Assembly (NCBI GenBank): GCA_016710985.1
Contig: JADJTX010000008.1
Location: 62,001 to 126,000, forward strand
Direction of reading: 5' to 3'
From: Ignavibacteria bacterium
Lineage (GTDB): Bacteria; Bacteroidota; Ignavibacteria; Tepidaquicellales; Tepidaquicellaceae
DNA: 64,000 bases
Shown: positions 1 through 11,400 of the stretch, piece by piece
How the letters are laid out: each line of letters opens with the position of its first letter
How positions within the stretch are numbered: the stretch's first letter is position 1
Made by a program: the position numbers and the translations under genes
Notes under the pieces: generated by a model
What the model was told of the DNA's origin: nothing
Databases searched by the model: none
The model's input: only the letters and a program-made list of their open reading frames with translations

Positions 1-52
1 AAGAACTCAAAGAACTCAACGAACTTAACGAACTTAAAGAACTTAAAGAACT
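1..52. repeat. 9-bp tandem repeat, GAACTTAAA-like
   Basis: About six imperfect copies of a 9-bp unit of the form GAACT(C/T)AA(A/C) run up to the stop codon of the RIO kinase gene. The same type of unit forms the much longer array near 22.3-22.6 kb, which also lies directly at the 3' end of a minus-strand gene. The array continues beyond the left window edge. Confidence 0.7.
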
Positions 53-895
53 CTAGTAATCAATCATCCTCAGCAGCCTGTTATAGATCTTTCCCGCATC
101 CGGATCCAGCTTATGTCTCTTAAAAGATTTACAGAAAGAATTAACATCCTTTAAAAGTATTTCCTTTGCGGCGGTATTGCTGTTGAGTCCTACTACCTGC
201 GGAAAATCAATTGCGATAGCTTTTCCGTTATGCCACAGAATGTTATAGGTTGAGAAATCTCCGTGAACTCTTCCGGATGAGACTATTGCTTCGAATATTT
301 TTAATGACTGCCGGAATGCTTCTTCAGCTTCATCCTTCTCTAGAGAAAGATCTGAAAGCCTTTCTGCGGCAATCCCGTCCTCTCCGATGAATTCCATCAT
401 TACTACAAGCCCGGAGCACGCAACAGGTTTCGGTACGGGTATGCCGGCTTCATACAGGAAATTCATCTGCCTGAATTCTTCCTGAACCCAGAGTATCTGA
501 TGTGCATCGACTCCGAAAGCTGATCCCTGATCAATTGCTTTCTTAACACGCGCCTCACCAATGAATCTTCCCTGCCTGTAAATATCATCTTTTCTGAATG
601 AACGCACTCTCAGATCTGTATATATCTTTACAGCAAACAGATCTTCGGCGCATCGTCCAAGATAGACGGAGGCTTCTTTTCCGCTTTTGATAATACTGAT
701 CAGTTCATCCAGTATTCCCCTGCCTCGGAGTTCTTCAAGGTCAGATGAATTGAAAGATCTGTCAGAGCTCTCATCAGCAGTCAGCTTTCTTACGTTCTGA
801 CTGCCGGGTGATAATTTTTTTCTTTTTGATTTGAATTTTTCGAAGGTAGTAATTCCTTCTTCTGTTTCTTCGATGTTGTTTAATGTAATTTTCAA
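53..895 (-). CDS. RIO-type serine/threonine protein kinase
   Basis: A 280-residue protein resembling the RIO1 family of atypical protein kinases, which phosphorylate serine and, in eukaryotes and archaea, act in ribosome maturation; the bacterial role is poorly known. Visible motifs are the nucleotide-binding loop SGKEASVYLG (about residues 68-77), the hinge-like MMEFIGEDG, the catalytic loop VHGDFSTYNILW and the metal-binding IDFPQ, which replaces the DFG of ordinary kinases. All catalytic residues appear intact. The basic N-terminal ~50 residues are low complexity. No signal peptide or membrane segment is visible, so it should be cytoplasmic. It stands alone, followed by a 9-bp tandem repeat and separated from the signalling operon by about 540 bp. 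The family assignment is confident; the substrate is unknown. Confidence 0.88.
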   Translation of the reverse strand: MKITLNNIEETEEGITTFEKFKSKRKKLSPGSQNVRKLTADESSDRSFNSSDLEELRGRGILDELISIIKSGKEASVYLGRCAEDLFAVKIYTDLRVRSFRKDDIYRQGRFIGEARVKKAIDQGSAFGVDAHQILWVQEEFRQMNFLYEAGIPVPKPVACSGLVVMMEFIGEDGIAAERLSDLSLEKDEAEEAFRQSLKIFEAIVSSGRVHGDFSTYNILWHNGKAIAIDFPQVVGLNSNTAAKEILLKDVNSFCKSFKRHKLDPDAGKIYNRLLRMIDY

Positions 896-925
896 TTTTT
901 TTAGTTTAATTTTAAAAATGCATAT

Positions 926-962
926 AAAAAAAGCTGCGGTGCAAGTTCAGCATCCGCAGCTT
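926..962 (-). terminator. Rho-independent terminator on the minus strand
   Basis: Arms GCTGCGG and CCGCAGC enclose a 14-nt loop, and on the minus strand the stem is followed by seven T. It sits between the cyclase gene and the RIO kinase gene, so it can end either the signalling operon or the small transcript proposed just upstream. Confidence 0.75.
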
Positions 963-992
963 AAAAATTCTGCTTATAATTGAAATATTACT

Positions 993-1055
993 TTAAGTGT
1001 AAAGGAATAGGCGGCGGATGTCCGAACTGATATTTCTTATGTTGTTTATTCTCAT
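993..1055 (-). CDS. Possible 20-codon small ORF before a terminator
   Basis: An ATG preceded by a G-rich stretch opens a 20-codon frame (MRINNIRNISSDIRRLFLYT) that stops 30 bp before a strong minus-strand terminator. An overlapping frame without an ATG reads ...KKYQFGHPPPIPLHLK and stops at 988; if the run of six G upstream were miscounted, that frame could be the coding one. The compact arrangement suggests a small protein gene or small RNA between about 930 and 1080. No family is recognised, and coding is unproven. Confidence 0.2.
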   Translation of the reverse strand: MRINNIRNISSDIRRLFLYT

Positions 1056-1184
1056 AATGACATCCCCCCTTTCGGAGTAAGTTTAAAAAAGCTTTGCAAA
1101 TATAAGTGTGATAATTTAAAATTGCAAGTTAGAGTTTATGTTTTTAAATTAGGTTGACTGATTTAAAATTGGAAGTAAAAGATA

Positions 1185-1263
1185 GCCACGAATTTCACTA
1201 ATTAGCACGAATTAACAAAATGAATTATTAAAACAATAAGTGCGAATTCGTGTAGTTCGTGGC
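1185..1263. repeat. Inverted-repeat element, GCCACGAATT family (copy 1)
   Basis: GCCACGAATTTCACTAATTAGCACGAATT on the left faces GTGCGAATTCGTG...TTCGTGGC on the right, forming an imperfect palindrome of about 79 bp. Related copies lie near 19.9-20.2, 26.9 and 34.8 kb. It is non-coding, and the rest of the gap around it (1056-1439) shows no further structure. Confidence 0.75.
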
Positions 1264-1439
1264 GGGAAAAAAAATCCAAAATTAAAGCAGCCAACTTGTA
1301 TTTATTATAAACTTTAATCAGTGCCGTTCAAATAATTTTTAAAAACTTAAAAGTATTGTTAATATTATCTCATTCAATTTTAAACTCATACTTCGAAATC
1401 ATTTGACTTGAGAAACCATCCCAAATTCCAAATCCAGCC

Positions 1440-2477
1440 CTATCCCATCACTTCATAAATATTCACCGGTATGGTTTTATTTTTCAGACTGACTTCTCCG
1501 ACTTTTTGGCAGTTAAAAGATTCTTTGACTTTATCATAAGCATTTTTGCTGATCAGTATCTGATCCGGTTCGGCTACAGACTGTAGGCGCTGAGCTGTAT
1601 TCACAGTATCACCGATCACTGTATAATCAAGTCTGCGCAAACTTGCAGAACCTATATTTCCTGAGATCATTTCACCGCAGTTAAGACCGATCGCCACTTT
1701 TGGCTTATATGACATATCTGATGATTCAGGAATACTGTTTACATGTGTTCTGACTGACAGACAGGCGTCAATAGCTCTGTCTATATGATAATCACCTCTG
1801 AAGACAGCCATGATCGCGTCACCGATGAATTTATCAACATATCCTCCCTGAGCAATGATCTCTTTCACGATCACATCAAAGTAACTGTTAAGCATACTGA
1901 CAACTTTATCGGGAGCTTCATTTTCACTTATTGAAGTAAAGCCGCAGATATCTATAAATGCAACTGTAGCTTCTATATTTTCACTGACCATTAAAGAGGA
2001 TTCATACTCGTGTCCGCTCATGAAGTTGATCACTGTTTCATCTACATAAAGCTTGAGAATATTATTTTCTTTTATTGCCTTCAGAGTTTCCCTGATCTGC
2101 AAAACATATTTTAATGTTTTTTCTATTGTTAGTGCAAGGTCTTCAAAATTTATCGGCTTGGTTATAAAGTCGAATGCTCCGCGGTTCATTGCAGTACGTA
2201 TGTTTTCCATGTCGCCGTAAGCGGAAACGATCACCGATTTTATCAAAGGACTCGATTCACTCATTTTACCGAGTAATGTTAAACCGTCCATCTCAGGCAT
2301 GTTGATGTCACTAAGCAGAATGTCAATGTCGCTGTGCTGCTGAATTTTATCGAGCGCGTCATTTCCGTTCACGGCAAAAACAAATTCATATTCCTTCTCT
2401 CTTATTTTCTGACGGAATTTCTGCCGGATGAGCATCTCAAGATCCGGCTCGTCATCGGCTACTAATATTTTTGCCAT
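1440..2477 (-). CDS. Response regulator with class III adenylate cyclase output
   Basis: A 345-residue receiver-cyclase fusion. Residues 3-120 form a CheY-like receiver with the acidic pair DDE (8-10), phospho-acceptor D57 in [12 protein letters not shown] and the lysine K107 in FITKP. Residues about 165-345 are a class III nucleotide cyclase with metal-binding D176 (FIDICGF) and D220 ([11 protein letters not shown]) and transition-state residues N293 and R297 (GDTVNTAQR). The purine-selecting pair reads K216/T286, as in CyaB1-type adenylyl cyclases, so the product is probably cAMP. It is the last gene of the signalling operon; its ATG overlaps the stop codon of the preceding receiver (TAATG). 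A phosphorelay from the upstream kinases that controls cAMP synthesis is the natural reading, inferred from gene order. Confidence 0.92.
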   Translation of the reverse strand: MAKILVADDEPDLEMLIRQKFRQKIREKEYEFVFAVNGNDALDKIQQHSDIDILLSDINMPEMDGLTLLGKMSESSPLIKSVIVSAYGDMENIRTAMNRGAFDFITKPINFEDLALTIEKTLKYVLQIRETLKAIKENNILKLYVDETVINFMSGHEYESSLMVSENIEATVAFIDICGFTSISENEAPDKVVSMLNSYFDVIVKEIIAQGGYVDKFIGDAIMAVFRGDYHIDRAIDACLSVRTHVNSIPESSDMSYKPKVAIGLNCGEMISGNIGSASLRRLDYTVIGDTVNTAQRLQSVAEPDQILISKNAYDKVKESFNCQKVGEVSLKNKTIPVNIYEVMG

Positions 2478-2856
2478 TATTTATTAATATTTAATTTTTC
2501 TTTTAAAAGTGTGAAATCAACCGGTTTGGTTAAAAAATCATCTGCGCCGAGTTCCTGCGCAATTCTGAAATTCTCCCGTCTCCGTAAGCAGTTATCATCA
2601 TCACAACCGGCGGCGGCTTGTGATATTTTTGTTTTATCCTTTCTAACAGCTCAAGTCCGTTCATTCCCGGCATGTTTATATCGGATAAGATCAAAATCGC
2701 TTCCTGTTCGTGAGCGTGATTGCTAAGATAATCAAGCGCATCTTCTCCGGAAAATGCAAAAACAAACTCAACAATCTTTTCTTTTATCTCTTTTCTGAAA
2801 CGCTGTTCAAACAATGTTTGAATGTCTCTTTCGTCGTCAACAACTAATATTTTCAT
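2477..2856 (-). CDS. Single-domain response regulator (receiver), frameshifted
   Basis: A stand-alone receiver of about 126 residues. It begins [16 protein letters not shown] (acidic pair D7-D8), carries the phospho-acceptor in [14 protein letters not shown] and the switch region MMITAYGDG. The open frame then breaks. Adding one G to the GGG run at 2575-2577 restores [14 protein letters not shown] and LTKPVDF, including the conserved lysine, and the repaired gene stops at 2477, overlapping the ATG of the cyclase gene (TAATG). The break is therefore best read as a homopolymer error; a true truncation would lose the lysine and last helix. The sequence is close to the receiver of the next gene, suggesting duplication. 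It probably accepts phosphate from the operon's kinases, or acts as a phosphate sink. Confidence 0.85.
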
Positions 2857-2874
2857 TTGGTAAAATTATTGTTT

Positions 2875-5005
2875 TTATAATGGTAATTTAATGACAAACT
2901 CTGAACCCTCTCCTTCCTTTGTTTCCACCTTCAGCTCCCCGCTATGCGCTTTTACAATGTCATAGCTCAATGACAATCCCAGACCCGTTCCCTGTCCAGT
3001 CGGCTTCGTAGTAAAAAACGGCTGAAAGATTTTATCCAGAGATTTTTGCGGAATACCGTTACCGTTGTCTTTTACTTTTACTTCAACTTTAGCACCAATT
3101 TTTTTGGTGGTTACAGAGACAGTCGGTTCGTATCCTTTGGGTTCTGTTTCTTTTCTCATCAACCACATAAAACGCATTCGTAATCAAATTCAAAATCACT
3201 CTTCCAATATCCTGCGGTACAACATTAATATTTCCTATGCTTTCTTCAAAGTCAGTTTTCATTGTCGCATTAAATGATTTATCTTTTGCCCGAAGTCCGT
3301 GATATGCTAATCTTAAGTATTCATCCGCCAAAGCATTTATGTCTGTCGGCTCTTTTACACCGCTGCTCTTGCGGCTGTGCTGAAGCATCCCTTTTACAAT
3401 TGCATCAGCGCGCTTTCCGTGATGATTTATTTTCTGCTCGTTTGCTTCTATATCATTTGCTATATTTTTTACTTCATCTATATTTCCTTTGTCAATTTCA
3501 TCTTTCATTTCTGAGATAAGCTCAGTATTTACTTCCGAAAAATTATTTACAAAATTCAGCGGATTCTGAATTTCATGCGCAATGCCGGCTGTGAGCTCTC
3601 CGAGTGAAGCCATTTTTTCGGATTGTATTAGCTGGGATTGTGCGGATTTTAAATTCTCCAATGTTGTTCTGATCTCTGCTGTCTGACGGCTGACTTCTTC
3701 TTCAAGGATTTTTTGCTGGTTCAATGCCTGCTCTTTCTTTTCTTCAGACATTTTTACAACCTGCTCTGAATTTTCACGGACTTCATTTATTATTTCTTTA
3801 AACCGGAGAGCAACATAAACAAGCAGGGATATTGGAAATGTCAGATAAATTCCGGTAAGCATTAACTGAAATAAAGTATTGCTCATTCCCGGATACAATG
3901 CAAATAAGATAAACAATGAGAAAACCAACACAAGTGTAACTATCAGTCCGGTTACAACAGCCCACTGAGCACCCTTTAGCGTTTTCCATGAAGAAATAAT
4001 ATAGTAAGAACAAATAAGGATCACAGAAAATGTTACAATAATTGATACAATATTATTTGGAAAATACATAGAAATAAACCCTGTAAGGATAATTAATCCC
4101 AGAAATAATTTCAGGGCTTTGGATATTCTGATATTAAACAACCTAACAAGTAAGACAGGTATCATTACAAGAATAATATTCATGAAACTCCAGAAAACAA
4201 TTTTACTCAGTTTATAAATATTAAAAGATATCTCGGGACTGTGGTCAAAAGTCTGTGAAATTGTTAACACAGTATAAATTGTAGAAAATACTGCGATTAG
4301 TCTGAGGTTTTTTTCGCCGGGATTCTGAAAAAACAAGAGCCAGAATAAAATACACAATATGGTGGAAACCGTTATCCAGACCGATCTGAAAGAAGGTTCT
4401 TCATATATATGTTTAGACAATTCTGAATCGTACCCCGGACCGGTAAGCATGATAAATCTATCCATGCCTCGAGATTTTGATTTTAATCTGGGAGGAGGTA
4501 TTTTTGAAACAAAGTCAACGACATGAATAGCAATTATATATTCTTTTCCCGGCTGAACATCTAACGGAAAAGAAAATTTATGTATTGGATTATATTCTTC
4601 AAATTGCTTGCCGTCAGAACCTGTATTACCTAATGATTTAATTATATTACCATTTAAGAATATATCGGCTGCTGCCCATCCTTCTAAACTCAAACCAAGG
4701 GGAATTGAACTGATAGAATTATCCGGTTTGATTCTGATTCTGAACCAACCTTCTACTCTTCCGTTTTTATCCGCGTGTTCTTCAGACAGTTCTGATGGTT
4801 TAAGTTTTATCCAGTCATCCACATCGATATACTCTTTACTCCAATTTTCGTTATTTCCTTCCTTAAACAACCATCCGTTTAATGTACCTATGAATATCTC
4901 ATCAGATCCGGAAAACATTTCCTTTGTTATTGTTACGGTACTGTCCTGAGAGTAAGTGAATACAGGCAGTAACATAATTAAGAATATTTTTATAACCGGC
5001 TTCAT
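2875..5005 (-). CDS. 7TM-type sensor histidine kinase, frameshifted near its C-terminus
   Basis: A membrane histidine kinase of about 710 residues once repaired. A signal peptide (MKPVIKIFLIMLLPVFTYSQ) precedes an extracytoplasmic jelly-roll-like domain (about 25-195). About seven hydrophobic segments follow between residues 205 and 400, as in 7TMR-DISM receptors, then a coiled coil, HisKA (GELTAGIAHEIQNPLNF) and HATPase (NVVPQDIGRVILNLITNAF, DNGNGIP, GTGLGLSLSYDIV). The frame breaks near 3140 in an A-rich run after YVVDEK and resumes with ETEPKGYEPT; deleting one A or inserting two restores a complete ATPase domain. Its ATG overlaps the stop of the upstream kinase (ATGA), implying coupled translation. 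The kinase core is nearly identical to those of the two neighbouring kinases. The ligand is unknown. Confidence 0.88.
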
Positions 5006-8000
5006 TTTGATGATTTATTTAAAGGTAAAAGAATAGTAAACTCAGCCCCCTCACCTTCCTCCGTCTCCACTTTCAGCTCCCCGCCATGCGATTTCACAAT
5101 ATCATAGCTCAATGACAATCCAAGACCCGTTCCTTGTCCTGTCGGCTTTGTTGTAAAAAACGGCTGAAAGATCTTCTCCATAACTTTCTGCGGAATGCCG
5201 TTGCCGTTATCCTTTACTTTCACTTCTATTTTATCACTGATCTTTTTTGTGCTGACGGTGACTGTTGGCTCATATCCATTTTGCTGATGTTTCTTTTTCT
5301 CGTCTACAACATAAAACGCATTCATTATCAAATTCAAAATGACTCTACCCATATCCTGCGGTACAACATTAATATTTCCAATGCTTTCATCAAAATCAGT
5401 TTTCATTGTCGCATTAAAAGATTTATCTTTTGCTCTCAAACCGTGATATGCTAGTCTTAAATATTCATCAGCTAAAGCATTGATATCAGTCGGTTCTTTT
5501 AGACCGCTGCTCGTGCGGCTGTGCTGTAACATTCCTTTTACAATCGAGTCTGCTCGCTTTCCGTGATGATTTATTTTCTGCTCGTTTACTTCAATATCAT
5601 TTGCAATCGCTTTTACTTCTTCAATATTTCCTTTTTCAATCTCATCTTTCATTTCAGCTATCAGCTCTGTATTAACTTCAGAAAAATTATTTACAAAATT
5701 TAAAGGGTTTTGAATCTCGTGAGCAATGCCCGCTGTAAGCTCTCCGAGCGAAGCCATCTTTTCGGATTGAATAAGCTGCGCCTGCGTTGCTTTTAATTCA
5801 GTATAAGCTTTCTCAATTTCCTTTGCCTGGGCCAGTTCTTTTCGCTGCGTTCTTTCCCTTTCTCTTTTTACGATATAATACTTCTGGTATTTGTAGATCA
5901 GGTAACCTGCAACTATTACGAAAATTGCATACAGGCAATATGCCCACCATGTTTTCCACCACGGTGGTGTAATGGTAATATCCATACTTTTTTCGGAAAC
6001 AGAACCATAGTTGTTGACAGCTTTTATATACAATATATATTTCCCGGATGGCAGATTAAAAAAAGTAGCTTTATGTTCGGTTCCAATATCCCGCCATTCG
6101 TTATCATAGTTTTCCAGTTTGTACAGGTATTTTATATCTCCCTGACTTTTATAATCAATTGCCTGAAACTCAAATGAAATGGTGTTATCCCGGTAGCTCA
6201 GTTCTATACTATTGGTTTCCCATATCGGCGCTGTTAATACATTTCCTTCACCAACTTCAATTTCCTGGCTCCCAATTTTAAAATTGGTGAAGTTCAATAA
6301 GGGCTCTGCTCTATCGTCTATCAGTTCATCGGGTTTAAATGAGTAATAACCCTTTGACCCTCCCAGGAACAAACGGCCATCTTTTGACCTGAAATTTTTT
6401 AACCATATTCCAGTCATAGGTTGTACTCCCTGAGTCGCATTGAATATTTTTACGGCATTCCGTTCCTTGTTTATTTTGATAATGTTTTCGCTGGTGCTTA
6501 ACCACAAATTTCCCTTGTCATCTTCAACCATTCCCCAAATGTTTTCTATTCCTTCCGGAAAAACCTGTGTTGTAAATTTTTTAAACTCATTCTTTTGCTT
6601 ATCTAAATAATAAAGTCCTGCAACTCCTGAAGCCCAGATTTTACCGGTTTTATCTACACATATATTCAATATTTGTCCGGTGCCAATAGGATATCGCTGA
6701 AACTTACCTGTTTTGATATCCAATGCATATATATCAACATCGGTACCTATCCATATAATATCATTTTTATCCTGCGCAATACTGTTAATATGTCCTTTGG
6801 CTAAGCTAAGACTGTCATTGGGGTCATTGATGTAATTGGTGCAAATTCCGGTTTTTGTATCCATCCGTGATAAGCCGTTGTGTGTACCGATCCATAAATA
6901 ATGCTGCCGGTCAAAAAACAAAACATGTGTTGAATCGTTTACAAGGCTGGCAGAGTTGTTTGTATCGTACCGAATATTCGTAAACTGTTCCGTATTAATA
7001 TTAAATTTATCTAATCCTTGAAAGTGGTTAGCCATCCAGATATTTCCTTCGTTATCAGCCAGCATATTAAACACATTCATGCTAACCAGACTGTTTGAAT
7101 TCTGCGGATCATGCTTAAATACTTTTTGCTGGTTGTTCAGTAAATTTTTCCGGATGATTCCGATGTCTGATAGTATCCACAATGTATTTTTATCTTCTTC
7201 GTAATAAAAATTGCCCGCAGACGCATCTAAGGAAACAAAAGGAATGGTTGTACCCGAAAAATCAACGTTATAAACATTACCGTTTTCACTGACTATCCAA
7301 AGCAAACCATCTTTGGAAGTAAAGACCCGGATAGCAGAGCTATCTGCAAAACCGCTTAATGTATCATTTGCAAACTGATCTGTTTTATCATTGCTCACAT
7401 TGCCAAAATGTGTTGTCTTTTTCAGCAATGGATCATACATATTTATGCCTCCGGATATAGAACCAATCCATAATCTCCCTTTTGCATCTTCTGAAATAAA
7501 AGTTACAAAATCGAATTCACTTCCTCTATAAGGAGGACTGCTTATGATTTCAGGGTGAGCCGGATCAAAATAATCATAATGTGTAAAATTTCCCGTAGCC
7601 CTGTCTAAAGTCTGTAATCCATTTCCTTTAGTGCTGACCCAAAGATTATTTTTACTGTCTTCATAAATGCCAAACACATTATTATCTGAAAGACTATTGG
7701 GGTTATCAGAGTCATGCTTATACACTATAAATTTTCCGGTGGTTTTGTCGAGACGCGCTAATCCGCCAATGCCGTCTTTCGTTCCTGTCCCTGGGTTGCC
7801 CCATCCTATCCATAAATCACCATTCCTGTCTTCAAGTATCGCATTAATAGAAACGATGGTATTTTCGGTGTTCACATTATTGAAAAGTTCATCTATTATA
7901 TAATGAGTAAACTTTCCTGTTGTAGGGTTAAAATTATCAAGGGTCCGGGTTGTTCCGATCCAAATAGTTCCGGAACGGTCTGTTGTAATTGCAAAAATAG

Positions 8001-8394
8001 TATCACTGCCAAGGCTTGCCGGATCATTGGGGTCGTGCCGGAAATGTGTGAATTTTTTTGTTTCAGGATCAAAGCGGTCAAGTCCTAAACCTATTGTACC
8101 AACCCAGATATGTCCCGATGAATCAACTGTAACAGCAACAGCCAAATTACTTGCCAGGGAATTGGGATTATCATTATTGTGGCTATAAGTTATGACCTTT
8201 TTCCCGTCATAACGCAGTAATCCTTTTTGGTAAGTAGTAAACCAGATAAAACCTTTTTGGTCCTGTACAATATTATTAATATATCCATTTTTCTCACCAT
8301 CCAGCACTTTGTTAAATTTCATTTGTTGTGAAAAAGCAATTCCTGTTGAAATAAGAGAACATACAGAAAAGAGCAGTAGTAAATATTTTTTCAT
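5002..8394 (-). CDS. Two-component sensor histidine kinase with beta-propeller input (Reg_prop/Y_Y_Y)
   Basis: An intact 1,130-residue kinase. A signal peptide (MKKYLLLLFSVCSLISTG) leads into roughly a dozen propeller strands of the type DRSGTIWIGT or DSKNNLWVST (about 40-700), which should form one or two periplasmic seven-bladed propellers. A Y_Y_Y domain follows (about 710-790; LENYDNEWRDIGTEH). One transmembrane helix (WAYCLYAIFVIVAGYLIY), a coiled coil, HisKA with the phospho-accepting histidine near 892 (GIAHEIQNP) and HATPase (DNGNGIP, FFTTKPTGQGTGLGL) complete it. Unlike the Bacteroides hybrid systems with the same sensor, it has no receiver or AraC domain of its own, so it must signal to separate receivers. 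It starts 9 bp after the giant kinase and overlaps the next gene by four bases. Confidence 0.95.
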   Translation of the reverse strand: MKKYLLLLFSVCSLISTGIAFSQQMKFNKVLDGEKNGYINNIVQDQKGFIWFTTYQKGLLRYDGKKVITYSHNNDNPNSLASNLAVAVTVDSSGHIWVGTIGLGLDRFDPETKKFTHFRHDPNDPASLGSDTIFAITTDRSGTIWIGTTRTLDNFNPTTGKFTHYIIDELFNNVNTENTIVSINAILEDRNGDLWIGWGNPGTGTKDGIGGLARLDKTTGKFIVYKHDSDNPNSLSDNNVFGIYEDSKNNLWVSTKGNGLQTLDRATGNFTHYDYFDPAHPEIISSPPYRGSEFDFVTFISEDAKGRLWIGSISGGINMYDPLLKKTTHFGNVSNDKTDQFANDTLSGFADSSAIRVFTSKDGLLWIVSENGNVYNVDFSGTTIPFVSLDASAGNFYYEEDKNTLWILSDIGIIRKNLLNNQQKVFKHDPQNSNSLVSMNVFNMLADNEGNIWMANHFQGLDKFNINTEQFTNIRYDTNNSASLVNDSTHVLFFDRQHYLWIGTHNGLSRMDTKTGICTNYINDPNDSLSLAKGHINSIAQDKNDIIWIGTDVDIYALDIKTGKFQRYPIGTGQILNICVDKTGKIWASGVAGLYYLDKQKNEFKKFTTQVFPEGIENIWGMVEDDKGNLWLSTSENIIKINKERNAVKIFNATQGVQPMTGIWLKNFRSKDGRLFLGGSKGYYSFKPDELIDDRAEPLLNFTNFKIGSQEIEVGEGNVLTAPIWETNSIELSYRDNTISFEFQAIDYKSQGDIKYLYKLENYDNEWRDIGTEHKATFFNLPSGKYILYIKAVNNYGSVSEKSMDITITPPWWKTWWAYCLYAIFVIVAGYLIYKYQKYYIVKRERERTQRKELAQAKEIEKAYTELKATQAQLIQSEKMASLGELTAGIAHEIQNPLNFVNNFSEVNTELIAEMKDEIEKGNIEEVKAIANDIEVNEQKINHHGKRADSIVKGMLQHSRTSSGLKEPTDINALADEYLRLAYHGLRAKDKSFNATMKTDFDESIGNINVVPQDMGRVILNLIMNAFYVVDEKKKHQQNGYEPTVTVSTKKISDKIEVKVKDNGNGIPQKVMEKIFQPFFTTKPTGQGTGLGLSLSYDIVKSHGGELKVETEEGEGAEFTILLPLNKSSK

Positions 8395-8403
8395 TAACTG
8401 GTT

Positions 8404-11400
8404 TTAAGTTATAGGTAAAAAAATGGTAAACGTTGTTCCTTCATTTTCTTTTGTTGCAACTTCTATTTCACCTCCATGCGCCCTCACAATATCATAACTC
8501 AGCGATAAACCCAATCCTGTTCCCTGTCCTGTTGGTTTGGTGGTAAAGAAGGGCTGAAATATTTTATCTAATACTTTCTGAGGAATGCCGTTGCCGTTAT
8601 CTTTTACTCTTACTTCAACCTTATCATCAATCTTCTTTGTACTAACAGAAACAGTCGGTTCGTATCCTTCAGGTGTCTGTTTCTTTTTCTCATCCACAGC
8701 ATAAAATGCATTCGTAATTAAATTCAATATCACTCTCCCGATATCCTGAGGTATGACATTTATTTTTTCAATGCTTTCATCAAAATCAGTTCCCATCTTT
8801 GCGTTAAAAGTCTTATCCTTTGCTCTTAGTCCGTGATAGGCAAGCCGCAAATATTCATCAGCTAATGCATTAATGTTCACCGGCTCTTTTACACCGCTGC
8901 TCGTGCGGCTGTGCTGAAGCATTCCTTTTACAATGCCTTCGGCTCTCTTTCCGTGATGCTTTATCTTCTCCTCATTATCTTTAATGTCTTTTGCAATTAA
9001 AACCGCTTCATCAAAATTTCCTTTCTCTATTTCCTGATTCAGTTCATCTATTAATTCAGTATTCACTTCCGAAAAATTATTTACAAAGTTCAGAGGATTC
9101 TGTATCTCATGAGCAATGCCCGCTGTGAGTTCACCAAGAGAAGCCATCTTTTCTGATTGTATAAGCTGAGCCTGAGTTGCACGAAGTTCTGTCAGCGCAT
9201 CTTCAGCGCGTTTCTTTTCAGTCTGAAGTTTTATAAGATCTATATGCGCCTGTTCAGAATTGTGCTCTGCTACTTTTAAATCATTGAAACGAGCATAAGT
9301 GAGATTGAATACTGCAGCAAATCGTTCGAGTAAGAAAGTTGTTTCTTCAGACAGTGGTTCCGGAGAAGCAATTCCGATAAATCCATGTGAGAAATAAGCT
9401 ATGCTCTGAACTCTGCGTTTCTGTGAAAGTCCCTGTTTAAAAGGTACATGAAGTTCTTCACTCAGATGATGAAAATATTCTTCAAGTTCCTTTCCCTGCA
9501 TATCTATGGAAATTGATTTCTGATTTGATTTCCATCCGTCATACATTTTTTGAATTGAAACGTTTCTGTTTTTATTTCCTGAGAACTGATTGCTGACCCT
9601 GGAACCGTCTTCATCTGTGATCCAGAATTCCATTTCCCCGCTTTCATCTTTAATAATTCCGATATACAATCGGTTTGGCTCAATGCCAAGGCTGATAAGT
9701 TGTTTAAATACCACTGCTGCAGTTTCTGCAAGTTCCTCACTTTTCTGCATGGCAAGTGTACGGCTTCGAACTCTTTCTAACGCTGCTTCAATCTGTGCTT
9801 CACGCGCCTGCGCCTCTGCCTGTTCGATGTCAATGTATCTTCTGTAAGCAAGCTCAAATACATTACGGAAGCGTTTGAAAATGTTTATTTGATCTTCATT
9901 CAAAGGAACATAAGCTGAAATTCCCAATGCACCCGGACCAATGGAAAAAAAATAATAATGAACGGAACTTGCTGCGTCTAACTTTGCATCCGGAATCTGA
10001 TTTGTTTTATTTCTGTATTCTCTCCATTCCTGTAATTCCTTTCCCTCAAAGCTTGTCGAAAAAAAAGCATCGCTTGATTTTTTGATCTCGTTTACAAACT
10101 CCGTTACTTTAGGATGAAGGTTGTAATCAATTTCACTGAAAGTCTTTTCATTGTAGTCCGGGAAATATTCATAATTCTGATAAGTTTCTTTACCTTCGTT
10201 TAAGATAACAGTTTGAGTATTTCTGATCTCGTTTACTTTTAAAAGCTTCAGCTGTTCAGAAATGACTTTGCAAACGTCAAACATATCTTCCGGCTTTCTC
10301 ATTATCAAAGCGCTTGCTCTCACTCTTTCCAGTGTAGCTTCGATCTGTGCTTCCCTTGCCTGAGCTTCCGCCTGCTTCAGGTCATTAAAACGCGTGTAAG
10401 TAAAATTAATAACATCCGCAAAACGCTTTATTATAATTTTTGCTTCATCCGGAAATTCTGATTCACGGAAAGCAAATAACCCGCCTGCCTGAAATACAGC
10501 TACATAATAATACTGCTTAAGTTCTTCAGTTCCTGATAACATTAACCGGGAATCCGGCAATTCAAAGTTACTTTCAATTTGTATTTCATAATATTTTTTT
10601 AAGTCATCACCCTGCAATAAGTAAGAAAAATCTTCCTGTTTCAGCCATGCATCAAAAGCGCCTTTAAGAAGCGGATGTGTGTCCATTGATTCATCTCCTG
10701 ACACCTGAACAGTCTTCCTCCCGTCGGACATTGCAGTTGCCCAGACTTCAACGCTTTTCTTTGTCTTATCAATTATCCCGATTCCGCATCTAAAAGTACC
10801 GAGATCCAGCTTATCTAATTCTTCAAAAATAGTTGCTACCGCAACACCTAAATCATCACTCGTCTGCATTGCCATTGCTTTTGAACGAACCCTTTCGAGT
10901 GATGCTTCGATCTGTGATTCTCTCGACTGCGCTTCTGCTTTTTGTAAATCGAGGTATCTTCTGTATGTCTGACCAAAAACCCCGGCAAAGCGTTTTAAAG
11001 TTGATTCATCCTCTGCAGATAAATTTTTCAAAGTGAAAACAAATAATGTTCCTTCTCTGAAATAATAATCATGATGAAAAATCTCTCCGGGTAATGAATC
11101 AAAATCATATTTCACAGGATATTTTTCATGCTTATTGATCGCATTGAAGTAATCAAGTAAATCTTTACCTTTCAGGTGATAATAATAAGAATCTTTTTTA
11201 TTCTTCCAGTTTTCAAATGCTCCCTTAAGCAGAGGATGCATGCTCATATTAAGATATCCGATAATGAGCTCGACTTTTCCTTTGTCATCCGGTTTAGCAG
11301 TCCATACTTCCATTTCTTTTGTTTCATACAGGATCCCGATACCGCATCGGTATGTTTCTATTCCGAGTTTCACGAGTTCATCAAACATAACAGATACTGT

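Noticed and set aside
2875..5005. Two separate genes, a kinase lacking its ATPase and a small ATPase domain
   Set aside because: The frames meet within the conserved ATPase domain at an A-rich run; one gene with an indel explains the data better.
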